Under the pieces are notes generated by a model. It made no database searches. It worked only from the letters and a program-made list of their open reading frames with translations, and was not told the origin of the DNA. The position numbers and the translations under genes are program-made. A DNA stretch of 11,712 bases from Fimbriimonadaceae bacterium (lineage in GTDB: Bacteria > Armatimonadota > Fimbriimonadia > Fimbriimonadales > Fimbriimonadaceae), in assembly GCA_025451715.1 (NCBI GenBank), contig JANWJY010000126.1, forward strand, positions 1-11,712. The letters are read 5' to 3'. Below, in pieces: positions 6,229-11,712 of the stretch (positions within the stretch are counted from its first letter, which is position 1; each line of letters opens with the position of its first letter).

Positions 6229-6873
6229 GTGTTCGACTTCGACGGCCTCATCGCCGACACCGAGACTCCCGAGTTCGAATCGTGGTGCGCCGAGTTCCGC
6301 GAGCACGGGGTCGAGCTCGACATCGAGGAGTGGATCAAGTGCGTGGGCGCGGGCCCTTCCGCGTGGGACGTGTTCGACCACTTGGAAGCACTGCTCGGAG
6401 CACCATACGACCGCGCGGCCGTCTCGTCTCGAAGGCGTGAGCGGTTCGTTGCACTGACCAAGGAGATGGAAGTGATGCCGGGCGTCCGCGAGTTGCTTGT
6501 CGAAGCGCGCTCGGAAGGCGTGCCGTGCGCGATCGCTTCGAGCTCGGAGGGAGGCTGGGTCAACGGTTACCTTTCACGATTTGGGCTGGTCGATGCGTTC
6601 CAAACGGTCGTCACGCGCGACATGGTCGCGAACCCCAAGCCTGCACCTGACCTGTATCTGGAGGCGTGTCTGCGTCTGGGCACGGAAGTGGACTGCGTCG
6701 TTGCGCTGGAGGACTCGGTGAACGGCGTTACCTCCGCACGCTCAGCGGGACTCTATTGCATTGCCGTGCCGAACCAGATCACGTCGAGGTTCGACCTGAG
6801 CCACGCCGACCATAGAGTCGATTCTTTGTCGCTCGTGCAGTTGAGAACGGTCAGGGAACTGCTCTCTACCTGA
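6229..6873 (+). CDS. HAD-superfamily hydrolase, beta-phosphoglucomutase-like
   Basis: From the GTG at 6229 the protein has 214 residues. HAD motif I is FDFDGLIADTE (nucleophile and acid Asp at residues 3 and 5), followed by the helical cap of the phosphoglucomutase/phosphoglycolate-phosphatase subfamily. Motif II is the Ser of AIASSSEGG, motif III the Lys of NPKPAPD, and motif IV the acidic LEDSVNG. It should be a magnesium-dependent cytoplasmic sugar-phosphate phosphatase or mutase; the substrate is not evident. The start is uncertain. GTG 6229 clips most of the first beta strand, CTG 6217 would give the complete strand (MQALVFDFDG), and ATG 6118 would overlap the kinase by 94 bp and add unlikely residues. 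It follows the kinase within 20 nt, so the two are probably co-transcribed. Its stop overlaps the convergent isomerase stop. Confidence 0.88.
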   Translation: MFDFDGLIADTETPEFESWCAEFREHGVELDIEEWIKCVGAGPSAWDVFDHLEALLGAPYDRAAVSSRRRERFVALTKEMEVMPGVRELLVEARSEGVPCAIASSSEGGWVNGYLSRFGLVDAFQTVVTRDMVANPKPAPDLYLEACLRLGTEVDCVVALEDSVNGVTSARSAGLYCIAVPNQITSRFDLSHADHRVDSLSLVQLRTVRELLST

Positions 6874-7921
6874 CCTTTCCGAGCTCGGTCTTGAGCACGT
6901 TGATCGAGTCGATGTTCTCCGGGTCGACACCGTTCAGCGCTGCCATGTAGAGCGAGACAAAGTCGCCGTAGAGCGCCAACGTCAGCATCTTTTCGAGAAG
7001 CGTGCTCCCGACCGCCCGCACATGGTGGAAGCTGGCGACACCCTTCACGAGTGAGGCGGTGACCTCTGCGCGCTTCTTCATCTTCGCGCTCTCCGTGCCG
7101 TCTTCGAGCACGACGCCCGCCCACTCCTTCACACCCTGCCCGCCCGCTCCGACCCACCCCAGGATCTCGTTGTGGCACAGCTCCGGGAAGGCGTTTGCGA
7201 AACACATCACCTTCGCGTTTTCATTGATCTGCCCCGTCCAGCGATTGGCGACCGCCGCCTGCCACGAGCCCAGGCCGTAGAGCACCGCGAGCTTGCCGTG
7301 GAGCGCCTCAGCGAGCTGCTTGGCCCCATTGTCCGACGCTGAGACGGTCCACTCCTGAACACACTTTTCGAGCAGCGCGAAAGTGTCTTCGTAGCGCGGG
7401 GTCGGGATCAGGCTGAGCTTTGCGCAGGCGTACGCGACGGGCACGAACATAAAGCCGAGCGCGGTGCGCGGTGGCTGGCCGCCGGGGATCGTGATGAGCG
7501 TGTCGCCGTTCCGCTGCGCGGTTTCTGCAAGCTTGCCGCCCGTCGTGACCGCAACGACCTTCGCGCTCCTCTCCTTGGCGTCCGTGTAAGCCGCGAGAGT
7601 CTCTTCGGTGTTGCCGGAGTAGCTCGCGGCGAACACGAGCGTCTGCGAGTCGACGAACGCGGGCAGGGAGTAGTCGCGGTTGACGAAGAACGGGCATGCT
7701 CCCCCTTCCTCGAACAGGGCCCGGACAAAGTCGCCGCCCGCCGCGGACCCGCCCAGACCAGTCAAGACGACGCACGAAGGGGTCGCTCGAAGGATAGGGA
7801 GCGGCACACCTTGCGCGATCACGAGCGCCCGACGGCACTGGTCAGGGAACTCTTCGGTCAGCCGGAACATCCCCGAGGGGTCCAGCCGCTCGACGTACGA
7901 ACGGTCGTCGAGCGGGTGCAT
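6866..7921 (-). CDS. Bifunctional phosphoglucose/phosphomannose isomerase (SIS-fold family)
   Basis: The 351-residue length fits the two-SIS-domain PGI/PMI family (TIGR02128 type). Visible landmarks are GLGGSAAGGDF (55-65), SYSGNTEETL (100-109), QPPRTALG (149-156), GQINENAKVM (230-239), CHNEILGW (249-256) and the C-terminal GVDPENIDSINVLKTEL. Glu234 and His250 have the 16-residue spacing I recall for the catalytic pair of the characterised Pyrobaculum enzyme. It interconverts glucose-6-P or mannose-6-P with fructose-6-P, linking glycolysis and mannose-type sugar nucleotide supply in the cytoplasm. The ATG lies 3 nt after the ssb stop (TAAGGGATG), so it is the third gene of the rpsF operon and translation is probably coupled. 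Its stop codon lies inside the tail of the convergent HAD gene (8-bp overlap). Confidence 0.93.
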   Translation of the reverse strand: MHPLDDRSYVERLDPSGMFRLTEEFPDQCRRALVIAQGVPLPILRATPSCVVLTGLGGSAAGGDFVRALFEEGGACPFFVNRDYSLPAFVDSQTLVFAASYSGNTEETLAAYTDAKERSAKVVAVTTGGKLAETAQRNGDTLITIPGGQPPRTALGFMFVPVAYACAKLSLIPTPRYEDTFALLEKCVQEWTVSASDNGAKQLAEALHGKLAVLYGLGSWQAAVANRWTGQINENAKVMCFANAFPELCHNEILGWVGAGGQGVKEWAGVVLEDGTESAKMKKRAEVTASLVKGVASFHHVRAVGSTLLEKMLTLALYGDFVSLYMAALNGVDPENIDSINVLKTELGKVR

Positions 7922-7924
7922 CCC

Positions 7925-8320
7925 TTACTCGTCCGCGAACGGGTCGTACTCGTCGTCGCCAGCGGCCACCGCGACCGGTTCTTGGCGCGAACCGCCACCG
8001 GCGTCGTCCTTGGCCCTGTCGAGCCCCTGGACGCGGTCGGCGATGATCTCGACGACGTTGCGCTCCTGCCCGTCCTGGGTCGTGTACTTGCGCTGTTGCA
8101 AGCGACCGTCGACGGCGATCAGCCGGCCCTTGGTGAGATACTTGGCGACGAAGTCCGCCGTACTGCCCCACGCGGAGACGTTGAAGAAGTTGGTGTGCTC
8201 CTTGTTGAACGGGTCGTCCACGGCGAGGCCGAAGTTGACGACCTGCTTGCCCGTGGTTGTATTGCGCAGCTCGGGGTCGCGCGTCAGGCGGCCCACGAGG
8301 ACGACTCTGTTGATGCTCAC
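7925..8320 (-). CDS. ssb: Single-stranded DNA-binding protein
   Basis: The 131-residue protein starts MSINRVVLVGRLTRDPELR, the classic OB-fold opening of bacterial SSB. NFFNVSAWGSTADFVAKYLTKG and EGRL-type strand VDGRLQQRKY follow, with DRVQGL closing the domain at about residue 100. A short Gly/Ala/Asp-rich linker leads to an acidic tip, DDEYDPFADE. The tip has the acidic-aromatic character that recruits repair and replication partners, but Phe is not near the very end as in DDDIPF. The linker is short, so the protein is smaller than many bacterial SSBs. The start is GTG. An AAGGAG at 8328-8333 lies 7 nt upstream, inside the end of rpsF, and only 1 nt separates the two genes. It sits between rpsF and an isomerase. 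Confidence 0.96.
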   Translation of the reverse strand: MSINRVVLVGRLTRDPELRNTTTGKQVVNFGLAVDDPFNKEHTNFFNVSAWGSTADFVAKYLTKGRLIAVDGRLQQRKYTTQDGQERNVVEIIADRVQGLDRAKDDAGGGSRQEPVAVAAGDDEYDPFADE

Positions 8321-8321
8321 G

Positions 8322-8615
8322 TTATGACTCCTTGGCGTAGATCCGGTGACGGATCACGTCGTCGCTGATTCGCATGAGGCGGCTGAGCTCCTTGGGGATC
8401 TGTGAGCCACACTCGAAGTCCATCAGGACGTAGTTGCCGTCAGTATGACCCGCGATGGGATACGCGAGTTTGCGCTTTTCCCACTTTCCTGCGGACTCCA
8501 CCTTGCCGCCCTGCTTCTCGACGACCTCTTTGAAGTGGTCGGAGATCTTTTGGACGGCCTCGTCCGTGTGGGACGGGTCGACGATATAGAACGCTTCGTA
8601 CTTTCGGTTTTCCAT
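8322..8615 (-). CDS. rpsF: 30S ribosomal protein S6
   Basis: The 97-residue protein matches S6 in length and pattern: MENRKYEAFYIVDPSHTDE, a central helix (VQKISDHFKEVVEKQGG), GKWEKRKLAYPIAGHTDGNYVLMDFEC, and LSRLMRISDDVIRHRIYAKE at the end. S6 binds 16S rRNA in the 30S platform together with S18. The ATG is preceded by GAGGGAG-type purines a few nt upstream, a good Shine-Dalgarno. It heads a tight operon with ssb (1-nt gap) and then the isomerase. In most bacteria rpsR (S18) follows ssb; here it does not. The 5-prime region is GC-rich with a palindromic GGCCGCGGCC at about 8643-8652, but no recognised S6:S18 leader could be confirmed by eye. Confidence 0.96.
   Translation of the reverse strand: MENRKYEAFYIVDPSHTDEAVQKISDHFKEVVEKQGGKVESAGKWEKRKLAYPIAGHTDGNYVLMDFECGSQIPKELSRLMRISDDVIRHRIYAKES
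8328..8333 (-). promoter_or_regulatory. Ribosome binding site that decides the ssb GTG start
   Basis: AAGGAG on the minus strand lies 7 nt before the GTG at 8320. It is embedded in the last codons of rpsF (AKES then stop). This confirms the GTG start and points to coupled translation of rpsF and ssb. Confidence 0.8.
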
Positions 8616-8875
8616 TGGCTCCCTCTGGGCTGTTCTGGCCCTGGCCGCGGCCGGGGCAGAGAGCTAGATAGCGGACTCGGAGGATACCAGAGGCGGGGCG
8701 GCGGGACGGGACGGCGGGCGTCGGCGGGTGACGGTGTGACGCTTGGGGTTCGGCTGGCGCCAGCGAGTAGGAACCTATGGGCTCTCTATCCTGCGGTCTT
8801 CCTGCCGATCCCGCCGTCGCCCGCCGATTTCCCGCCGAAACCCTGGAACCCACTCCTTGCCTGGCCCCGTAATCT

Positions 8876-8890
8876 CACTCGAACCGAGTG
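8876..8890 (+). promoter_or_regulatory. Short inverted repeat (CACTCG / CGAGTG) before the STN-repeat gene
   Basis: Perfect 6-bp arms at 8876-8881 and 8885-8890 flank a 3-nt loop, 21 nt before the ATG at 8912. It follows a possible -10 (TAATCT, 8870-8875) directly. It could be an operator over the transcription start or a hairpin in the leader; sequence alone does not decide. Confidence 0.35.
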
Positions 8891-8900
8891 TGTTCAGGAC

Positions 8901-8905
8901 AAAGG
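8901..8905 (+). promoter_or_regulatory. Ribosome binding site that decides the start of the STN-repeat gene
   Basis: AAAGG at 8901-8905 lies 6 nt before the ATG at 8912. It excludes the in-frame GTG at 8888, which lies upstream of the site and would precede the signal peptide with eight unneeded residues. Confidence 0.7.
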
Positions 8906-8911
8906 CTCAAC

Positions 8912-10324
8912 ATGACGACCAACCGAAGCATCAAGACCGGCATGGCCACTTTGGCCCTCGTGGCGGCAGTCGCAATAGGCGGCGCTGCTCTCAGCCCGAT
9001 TCTGGTCAAGGCCGAAGCCCAAGACAAGACGTTCTCCCACTCCTTCCGCATGGTGCGTGCGGACCAGGTGCTCTCCTGGATGGGCAAGCAGGGCATCGAA
9101 GTGCAGGTCCAGCAGAGCGATCTGCCGAACAGGCTGTTGACGTTCGCATTCGACGGCATGGGGCAGGACGAGTTGGTCAAGACGTTTGGAAGCATGGTCG
9201 GCATGCGCGCGGAGAAGCGGGGCGACGTGTACTCGCTCCTGAAGGGCGTGGGCGGCGACGGACAGTCCGAGCCCCTCGGCTCCGAAGACACTAGGGGCCC
9301 CATGGATTGTCAGGAGCGCGGCATCATCGGAATGGGTTTCGCGTGTCCCGAGGGACTCGAGTTCATGCCCGGAGAGCTTGAAATGATCGAGCTTGAGTTG
9401 GATGAATTGGGCCAAGACTTCGACTTCGACTTCGACTTTGAGATGCCCGAGCTAGCGCAGGATCCAGGCGCTCTCGTCGAGGAGATCATGAAGGCGCTCG
9501 AAGAGGCCGGCGCGTTCTCGGGCAAGAAGATGACCGAATCCGAGAAGCAGGCGCTCAAGGAGCGGCTCCACGAACGGCTCAGCAAGGCGCATGGCCGACA
9601 CCTGTTCATGGGCCCCGAGGGGTTCCAGTTCAAGATGCTCGAGCCGGGCCAGTTTTACAAGTTCGACCCTGAGCACATGAAGGGCCTGAACGAGCAGCAA
9701 CGCAAGGAGATCGAAGAGGCGCACAAGGCCATGCAGAAGGCGATGGAAGAGGCCCACAGGGCCGGGGCCTTCAAGTTGGACAGAGCCGAGTTCGAGAAGA
9801 TGCAGGAGGAGATGCAGAAGCTGCACAAGGAAGGCGCGTTCAAGTTCACTCCCGAGCAGATTGAGAAGATGAAGGCTGAGGGCTTCTACAAGGTCGACAA
9901 GGCCGAGCTCGAGAGGATGCAGAAGGAGATGGGGAAGCTGCACAAAGAGGGCGCGTTCAAGTTCACTCCTGAGCAGATCGAGAAGATGAAGGCCGAGGGC
10001 CACTTCTTCGACCAAGAAGCCTTCAAGAAGCACATGGAGGAGATGCACAAGCATCTCGGCGAGAACCTGAAGGTGATGCAGCTCAAGCTGGAGAACCTCA
10101 AGAAGTTCATGTCCAGCCTGACACCCGCGCAGAAGGAGCTCGCCAAGAAGCAGGGCCACCTCCGGCCGGAAGACTTGACGAAGGAGCAGCGCGACCTGCT
10201 CGGAATCGATGGCAAGGGCGACGTCGACTTTACGTTCCAGAACAACGGCGAGAAGATCACGATCAAGGGCAAAGGGACCGGTCAGACGACCGGTACCGCT
10301 CGTAAAGGCGTGATCACGATCTAG
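8912..10324 (+). CDS. Secreted protein with STN-like domain and 39-residue charged tandem repeats
   Basis: The 470-residue protein has a signal peptide (about 1-36, basic start, hydrophobic core, cleavage near VKAEA/QDK). Residues about 40-111 look like an STN/secretin N-terminal short domain: FSHSFRMVRADQVLSWMGKQ, then GIEVQVQQ, then FAFDGMGQDELVKTFGSMVGM, then a VYSLL strand. Two cysteines (about 133 and 144) might pair. An acidic run of alternating Asp-Phe follows (169-177). From about 247 the protein becomes a Lys/Glu/Met-rich helical region with 39-residue repeats, two nearly identical (287-325 and 326-364), flanked by degenerate copies. The tail ends FTFQNNGEKITIKGKG. It is not a secretin: no pore domain follows. 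I do not recognise a named family. It is a single-gene transcript with its own RBS (AAAGG) and terminator. Confidence 0.85.
   Translation: MTTNRSIKTGMATLALVAAVAIGGAALSPILVKAEAQDKTFSHSFRMVRADQVLSWMGKQGIEVQVQQSDLPNRLLTFAFDGMGQDELVKTFGSMVGMRAEKRGDVYSLLKGVGGDGQSEPLGSEDTRGPMDCQERGIIGMGFACPEGLEFMPGELEMIELELDELGQDFDFDFDFEMPELAQDPGALVEEIMKALEEAGAFSGKKMTESEKQALKERLHERLSKAHGRHLFMGPEGFQFKMLEPGQFYKFDPEHMKGLNEQQRKEIEEAHKAMQKAMEEAHRAGAFKLDRAEFEKMQEEMQKLHKEGAFKFTPEQIEKMKAEGFYKVDKAELERMQKEMGKLHKEGAFKFTPEQIEKMKAEGHFFDQEAFKKHMEEMHKHLGENLKVMQLKLENLKKFMSSLTPAQKELAKKQGHLRPEDLTKEQRDLLGIDGKGDVDFTFQNNGEKITIKGKGTGQTTGTARKGVITI
9770..10003 (+). repeat. 117-bp (39-codon) tandem repeat within the STN-like gene
   Basis: Units at 9770-9886 and 9887-10003 encode F/YK(L/V)D(R/K)AE(F/L)E(K/R)MQ then EGAFKFTPEQIEKMKAEG. 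The last 20 residues of each unit are almost identical, with mainly third-position differences at DNA level, which suggests fairly recent duplication under selection on the protein. A partial third unit starts at 10004 (FFDQEAFKKHMEEM) and a degenerate unit precedes 9770 (YKFDPEHMKGLNEQQ). Confidence 0.9.
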
Positions 10325-10360
10325 AAGAAGTTAGCTACCTTTGAAATCCGAACATCCTCT

Positions 10361-10393
10361 AGGAGCGCCGGCAACGGCGCTCCTCTTTTGTTT
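10361..10393 (+). terminator. Strong Rho-independent terminator of the STN-repeat gene
   Basis: A perfect 10-bp stem, AGGAGCGCCG at 10361-10370 with CGGCGCTCCT at 10375-10384, is closed by a GCAA (GNRA) tetraloop and followed by CTTTTGTTT. It begins 37 nt after the stop codon. This is a textbook intrinsic terminator for plus-strand transcription. Confidence 0.93.
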
Positions 10394-10413
10394 GAGAGCG
10401 AGAGAAGAGAGCT

Positions 10414-10455
10414 GAGTGCAGAGTGCAGAGTGCAGAGTGCAGAGTGCAGAGTGCG
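10414..10455 (+). repeat. Six GAGTGCA heptamer repeats
   Basis: Five perfect copies of GAGTGCA (10414-10448) are followed by one GAGTGCG (10449-10455). They lie in a GA-rich stretch between the terminator at 10361-10393 and the end of the convergent HD-domain gene. The rest of the 10394-10560 gap shows no gene; it holds a GA-rich lead-in and a G-rich stretch near 10517-10540. Confidence 0.95.
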
Positions 10456-10560
10456 GAGCTCTTCCAGTCCCCCTCCCGACACTGCACGCCTTCGATTGCT
10501 GAAACGTAACTGGTCGGGGGAGGTTAGGAGGGGGCAGCCGCAAACCAGAATCCAGCCGCC

Positions 10561-11241
10561 CTATTGCAGAGCCGTCCCGTTGACCCGCAGCCGGAACTCG
10601 TACCCCAGCATGTTGGCCGCGCGTCGGCACATGACCATGCGGGTCAGGAAGATCTCGAAGTACTCCATCACCGAGGCGAAGGAGGTGTCGATCTCGAGGG
10701 TGAGTTCGATCTCCTTCTTGGCCGGATCCATCTCGACACGGCTCTTCTGAACGGCGTAGTTCACCCTGTCGTGGATGTCGAACGTTTCGAGCACCGGGTT
10801 CTGTACGCGAGAAAAGTGAACGTCGCTCTTGTCTGCGAGGATCAGCGCCGCGGACATGTAGCTGATCGGCGTGCCTGCCAGTTCCTCGTGGTTTCCGATC
10901 GCGCCGAGAATGGGTGAGATCTCGCTCGCGGCCATGCCCATCTCGTCCAGCAGTGTAAAGGCGATGTTCGCTCCAGTCATGGGGTGGTCGATCCGGTTGA
11001 TCACGTTGCCGATGTCGTGCAGGTAGCCCGCGATCATGCCCAACTCGATTTCGCGCTGCGGCATCTCGAGCTTGTCCATGATGTAGCGCGTGATGCTGCT
11101 GACGATCCCGACGTGCCTGTGCCCGTGCTCGGTGTAGCCCATGGCGAGCATCACGTCGTTGGCGCCGTCGATCAGCGACATCGCCTTGGTGTTCGCCTTG
11201 ACGTCTTTGAGCAGGATCGGCTTGGACTCGCTCTTGTTCAT
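10561..11241 (-). CDS. HD-domain phosphohydrolase
   Basis: The 226-residue protein has the HD metal-binding layout: HGHRHVGIV (His39, 41, 43), GYLHDIGN (His75-Asp76), His86 in DHPMTG, NHEE (His118), and ADKSDVHFSRV (Asp137/140). Such proteins hydrolyse phosphomonoesters or nucleotides, often (p)ppGpp, dNTPs or cyclic dinucleotides, with metal; the substrate here is unknown. The HD part ends near residue 145. The C-terminal 80 residues (NYAVQKSRVEMDPAKKEIELTLEIDTSFASV) form a separate alpha/beta domain that I do not recognise. The frame is open to 11406, but the extra 55 residues overlap the upstream gene and are not HD-like; ATG 11241 lies 16 nt after the deacetylase stop. It has no clear Shine-Dalgarno, but TATACT lies 8 nt upstream. 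Confidence 0.9.
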   Translation of the reverse strand: MNKSESKPILLKDVKANTKAMSLIDGANDVMLAMGYTEHGHRHVGIVSSITRYIMDKLEMPQREIELGMIAGYLHDIGNVINRIDHPMTGANIAFTLLDEMGMAASEISPILGAIGNHEELAGTPISYMSAALILADKSDVHFSRVQNPVLETFDIHDRVNYAVQKSRVEMDPAKKEIELTLEIDTSFASVMEYFEIFLTRMVMCRRAANMLGYEFRLRVNGTALQ

Positions 11242-11249
11242 CCGGTCAG

Positions 11250-11255
11250 AGTATA
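11250..11255 (-). promoter_or_regulatory. Possible -10 box (TATACT) for the HD-domain gene
   Basis: On the minus strand TATACT lies between the deacetylase stop (11258) and the ATG at 11241, ending 8 nt before the ATG. Transcription from it would leave at most a few leader bases. No clear -35 was found. It would give the HD gene its own promoter besides read-through from the deacetylase gene. Confidence 0.45.
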
Positions 11256-11257
11256 GG

Positions 11258-11712
11258 TCAGGGCTGGACGTACAGGCTGACTTTGCCAGCCTCGACCTGG
11301 TCGAGCCAGTAGGTGAGTCCCATCTCGCCGTCGTAAGCCTGGATTCTGGGTAGGGCGTAGAGGTCGCGCTTCGGGTCGTTCGGTGAGGGTGCAGGGTTTG
11401 CCCCAACGAGGAGCGCGGCCTGGTGCTTGTACGTCTTTCCCTGCCACTCGAACGACTTAAGCAGCGCCCGGTTCTTTGGGCGCATACCGAACGGCAGGCA
11501 CATCACTCTCGGGTTCGCCACGCCGAGGTTGCGGAGGTAGTCCTGCATTCCGCCCAGTTCCTTCTTCACCTCTTCTTCAGCGATCCGGCCGAGGTATGCG
11601 TGCGTCATCGAGTGCGAGTCCACCTCGCACCCCCAGTCGAGGAGCTGCTTCACCTTCTTCGGGCCATCTTTCACGAACGGCCCGTTCGCGTTGACGTAGA
11701 AGCTCCCTTTGA
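11258..11712 (-). CDS. Polysaccharide deacetylase (NodB/CE4 family), 5-prime end beyond the window
   Basis: The frame runs off the right edge; 150 complete codons are visible. The start lies outside the window, since KGSFYVNANGPFVKDG continues in frame up to the edge; the GTG at 11674 is internal. The strand KGSFYVNANG followed by a helix and GCEVDSHSMTHAYLG carries the HSxTH-type metal motif (the SHSMTH segment), and CLPFGMRPKNRALL is the usual later substrate-groove strand. These enzymes remove acetyl or other acyl groups from cell-wall or capsule glycans, usually outside the cytoplasm, with zinc or cobalt. The N-terminal catalytic Asp motif (DD) and any signal peptide are outside the window. 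The C-terminus (ARIQAYDGEMGLTYWL-like) ends SLYVQP. The gene precedes the HD gene by 16 nt, probably in one transcript. Confidence 0.88.
   Translation of the reverse strand, partial: KGSFYVNANGPFVKDGPKKVKQLLDWGCEVDSHSMTHAYLGRIAEEEVKKELGGMQDYLRNLGVANPRVMCLPFGMRPKNRALLKSFEWQGKTYKHQAALLVGANPAPSPNDPKRDLYALPRIQAYDGEMGLTYWLDQVEAGKVSLYVQP

Larger units (their letters stand above)
8616..8911. other. Divergent intergenic region between rpsF and the STN-repeat gene
   Basis: This 296-nt gap must hold promoters for both directions. Visible features: a palindromic GGCCGCGGCC at 8643-8652 in the rpsF leader; a 12-bp perfect palindrome GCTGGCGCCAGC at 8753-8764; a plus-strand TAATCT at 8870-8875 as a possible -10; and a hairpin at 8876-8890 just before the STN gene. 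No open frame looked credible and no RNA gene was recognised. The long GC-rich block around 8690-8735 (many GGCGGG-type runs) contains nothing I can name. Confidence 0.5.

Noticed and set aside
8616..8700. S6:S18 ribosomal-protein leader RNA upstream of rpsF
   Set aside because: GC-rich palindromic sequence is present but I could not identify the specific conserved loop; a covariance-model search would be needed.
9452..10159. 235-codon Leu-rich minus-strand frame across the repeats
   Set aside because: Leu/His-rich reading arises from antisense of Lys-Glu-rich codons (AAG, GAG); no independent support.
10414..10455. CRISPR-like array
   Set aside because: Unit is 7 bp with no spacers; this is a microsatellite, and no cas gene is present.
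11242..11406. N-terminal extension of the HD protein to 11406
   Set aside because: Overlaps the deacetylase coding sequence on the same strand in another frame; residues not HD-like.
1..11712. Mobile element, prophage or defence island
   Set aside because: No transposase, integrase, attachment site, target duplication or defence protein seen; codon usage and GC look uniform.

Overview
The window is GC-rich bacterial DNA, densely packed with short intergenic gaps. No rRNA, tRNA, CRISPR array or insertion sequence was seen, so the taxon rests on indirect clues: high GC, several genes with a TANNNT-type -10 box directly at the start codon and no Shine-Dalgarno (a leaderless style known from Deinococcus and Actinobacteria), a secreted STN-like protein, a lipoprotein, and a J-domain/WD40 fusion. 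A member of the Armatimonadota or a related non-proteobacterial lineage is my best guess. It is a weak one.

Layout. (1) Positions 90-2376, minus strand: an apparent four-gene unit transcribed leftward. In order of transcription it holds a Gfo/Idh/MocA oxidoreductase, a multi-span membrane protein (ATGA overlap), a single-span membrane-anchored protein, and a 59-residue lipoprotein, ending in tandem hairpins. (2) Positions 2427-3614, plus: a J-domain fused to a seven-bladed WD40 propeller, divergent from the oxidoreductase. (3) Positions 3672-4337, minus: a stand-alone Lon substrate-binding-domain protein, divergent from (4) a soluble GAF-PAS histidine kinase (4472-6211) followed at once by a HAD phosphatase/phosphomutase (to 6873). 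(5) Positions 6866-8615, minus: rpsF, ssb and a bifunctional phosphoglucose/phosphomannose isomerase in one tight operon. rpsR, the usual partner, is absent. (6) Positions 8912-10324, plus: a secreted protein with an STN-like domain and 39-residue tandem repeats, followed by a strong intrinsic terminator. (7) Positions 10561-11712, minus: an HD-domain phosphohydrolase downstream of a polysaccharide deacetylase that is cut by the window edge.

How the parts relate. Most genes are housekeeping or general stress and envelope functions rather than one dedicated system. Sugar-phosphate handling (isomerase and HAD enzyme) lies tail to tail at 6866-6873. Protein quality control (J-WD40 and the Lon-type domain) is convergent around 3614-3672. 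The least explained parts are the small membrane/lipoprotein cassette at 90-1306, the STN-repeat secreted protein, and two GA-rich heptamer arrays that both sit in convergent intergenic gaps. I saw no clear evidence of a defence system, biosynthetic cluster or mobile element.
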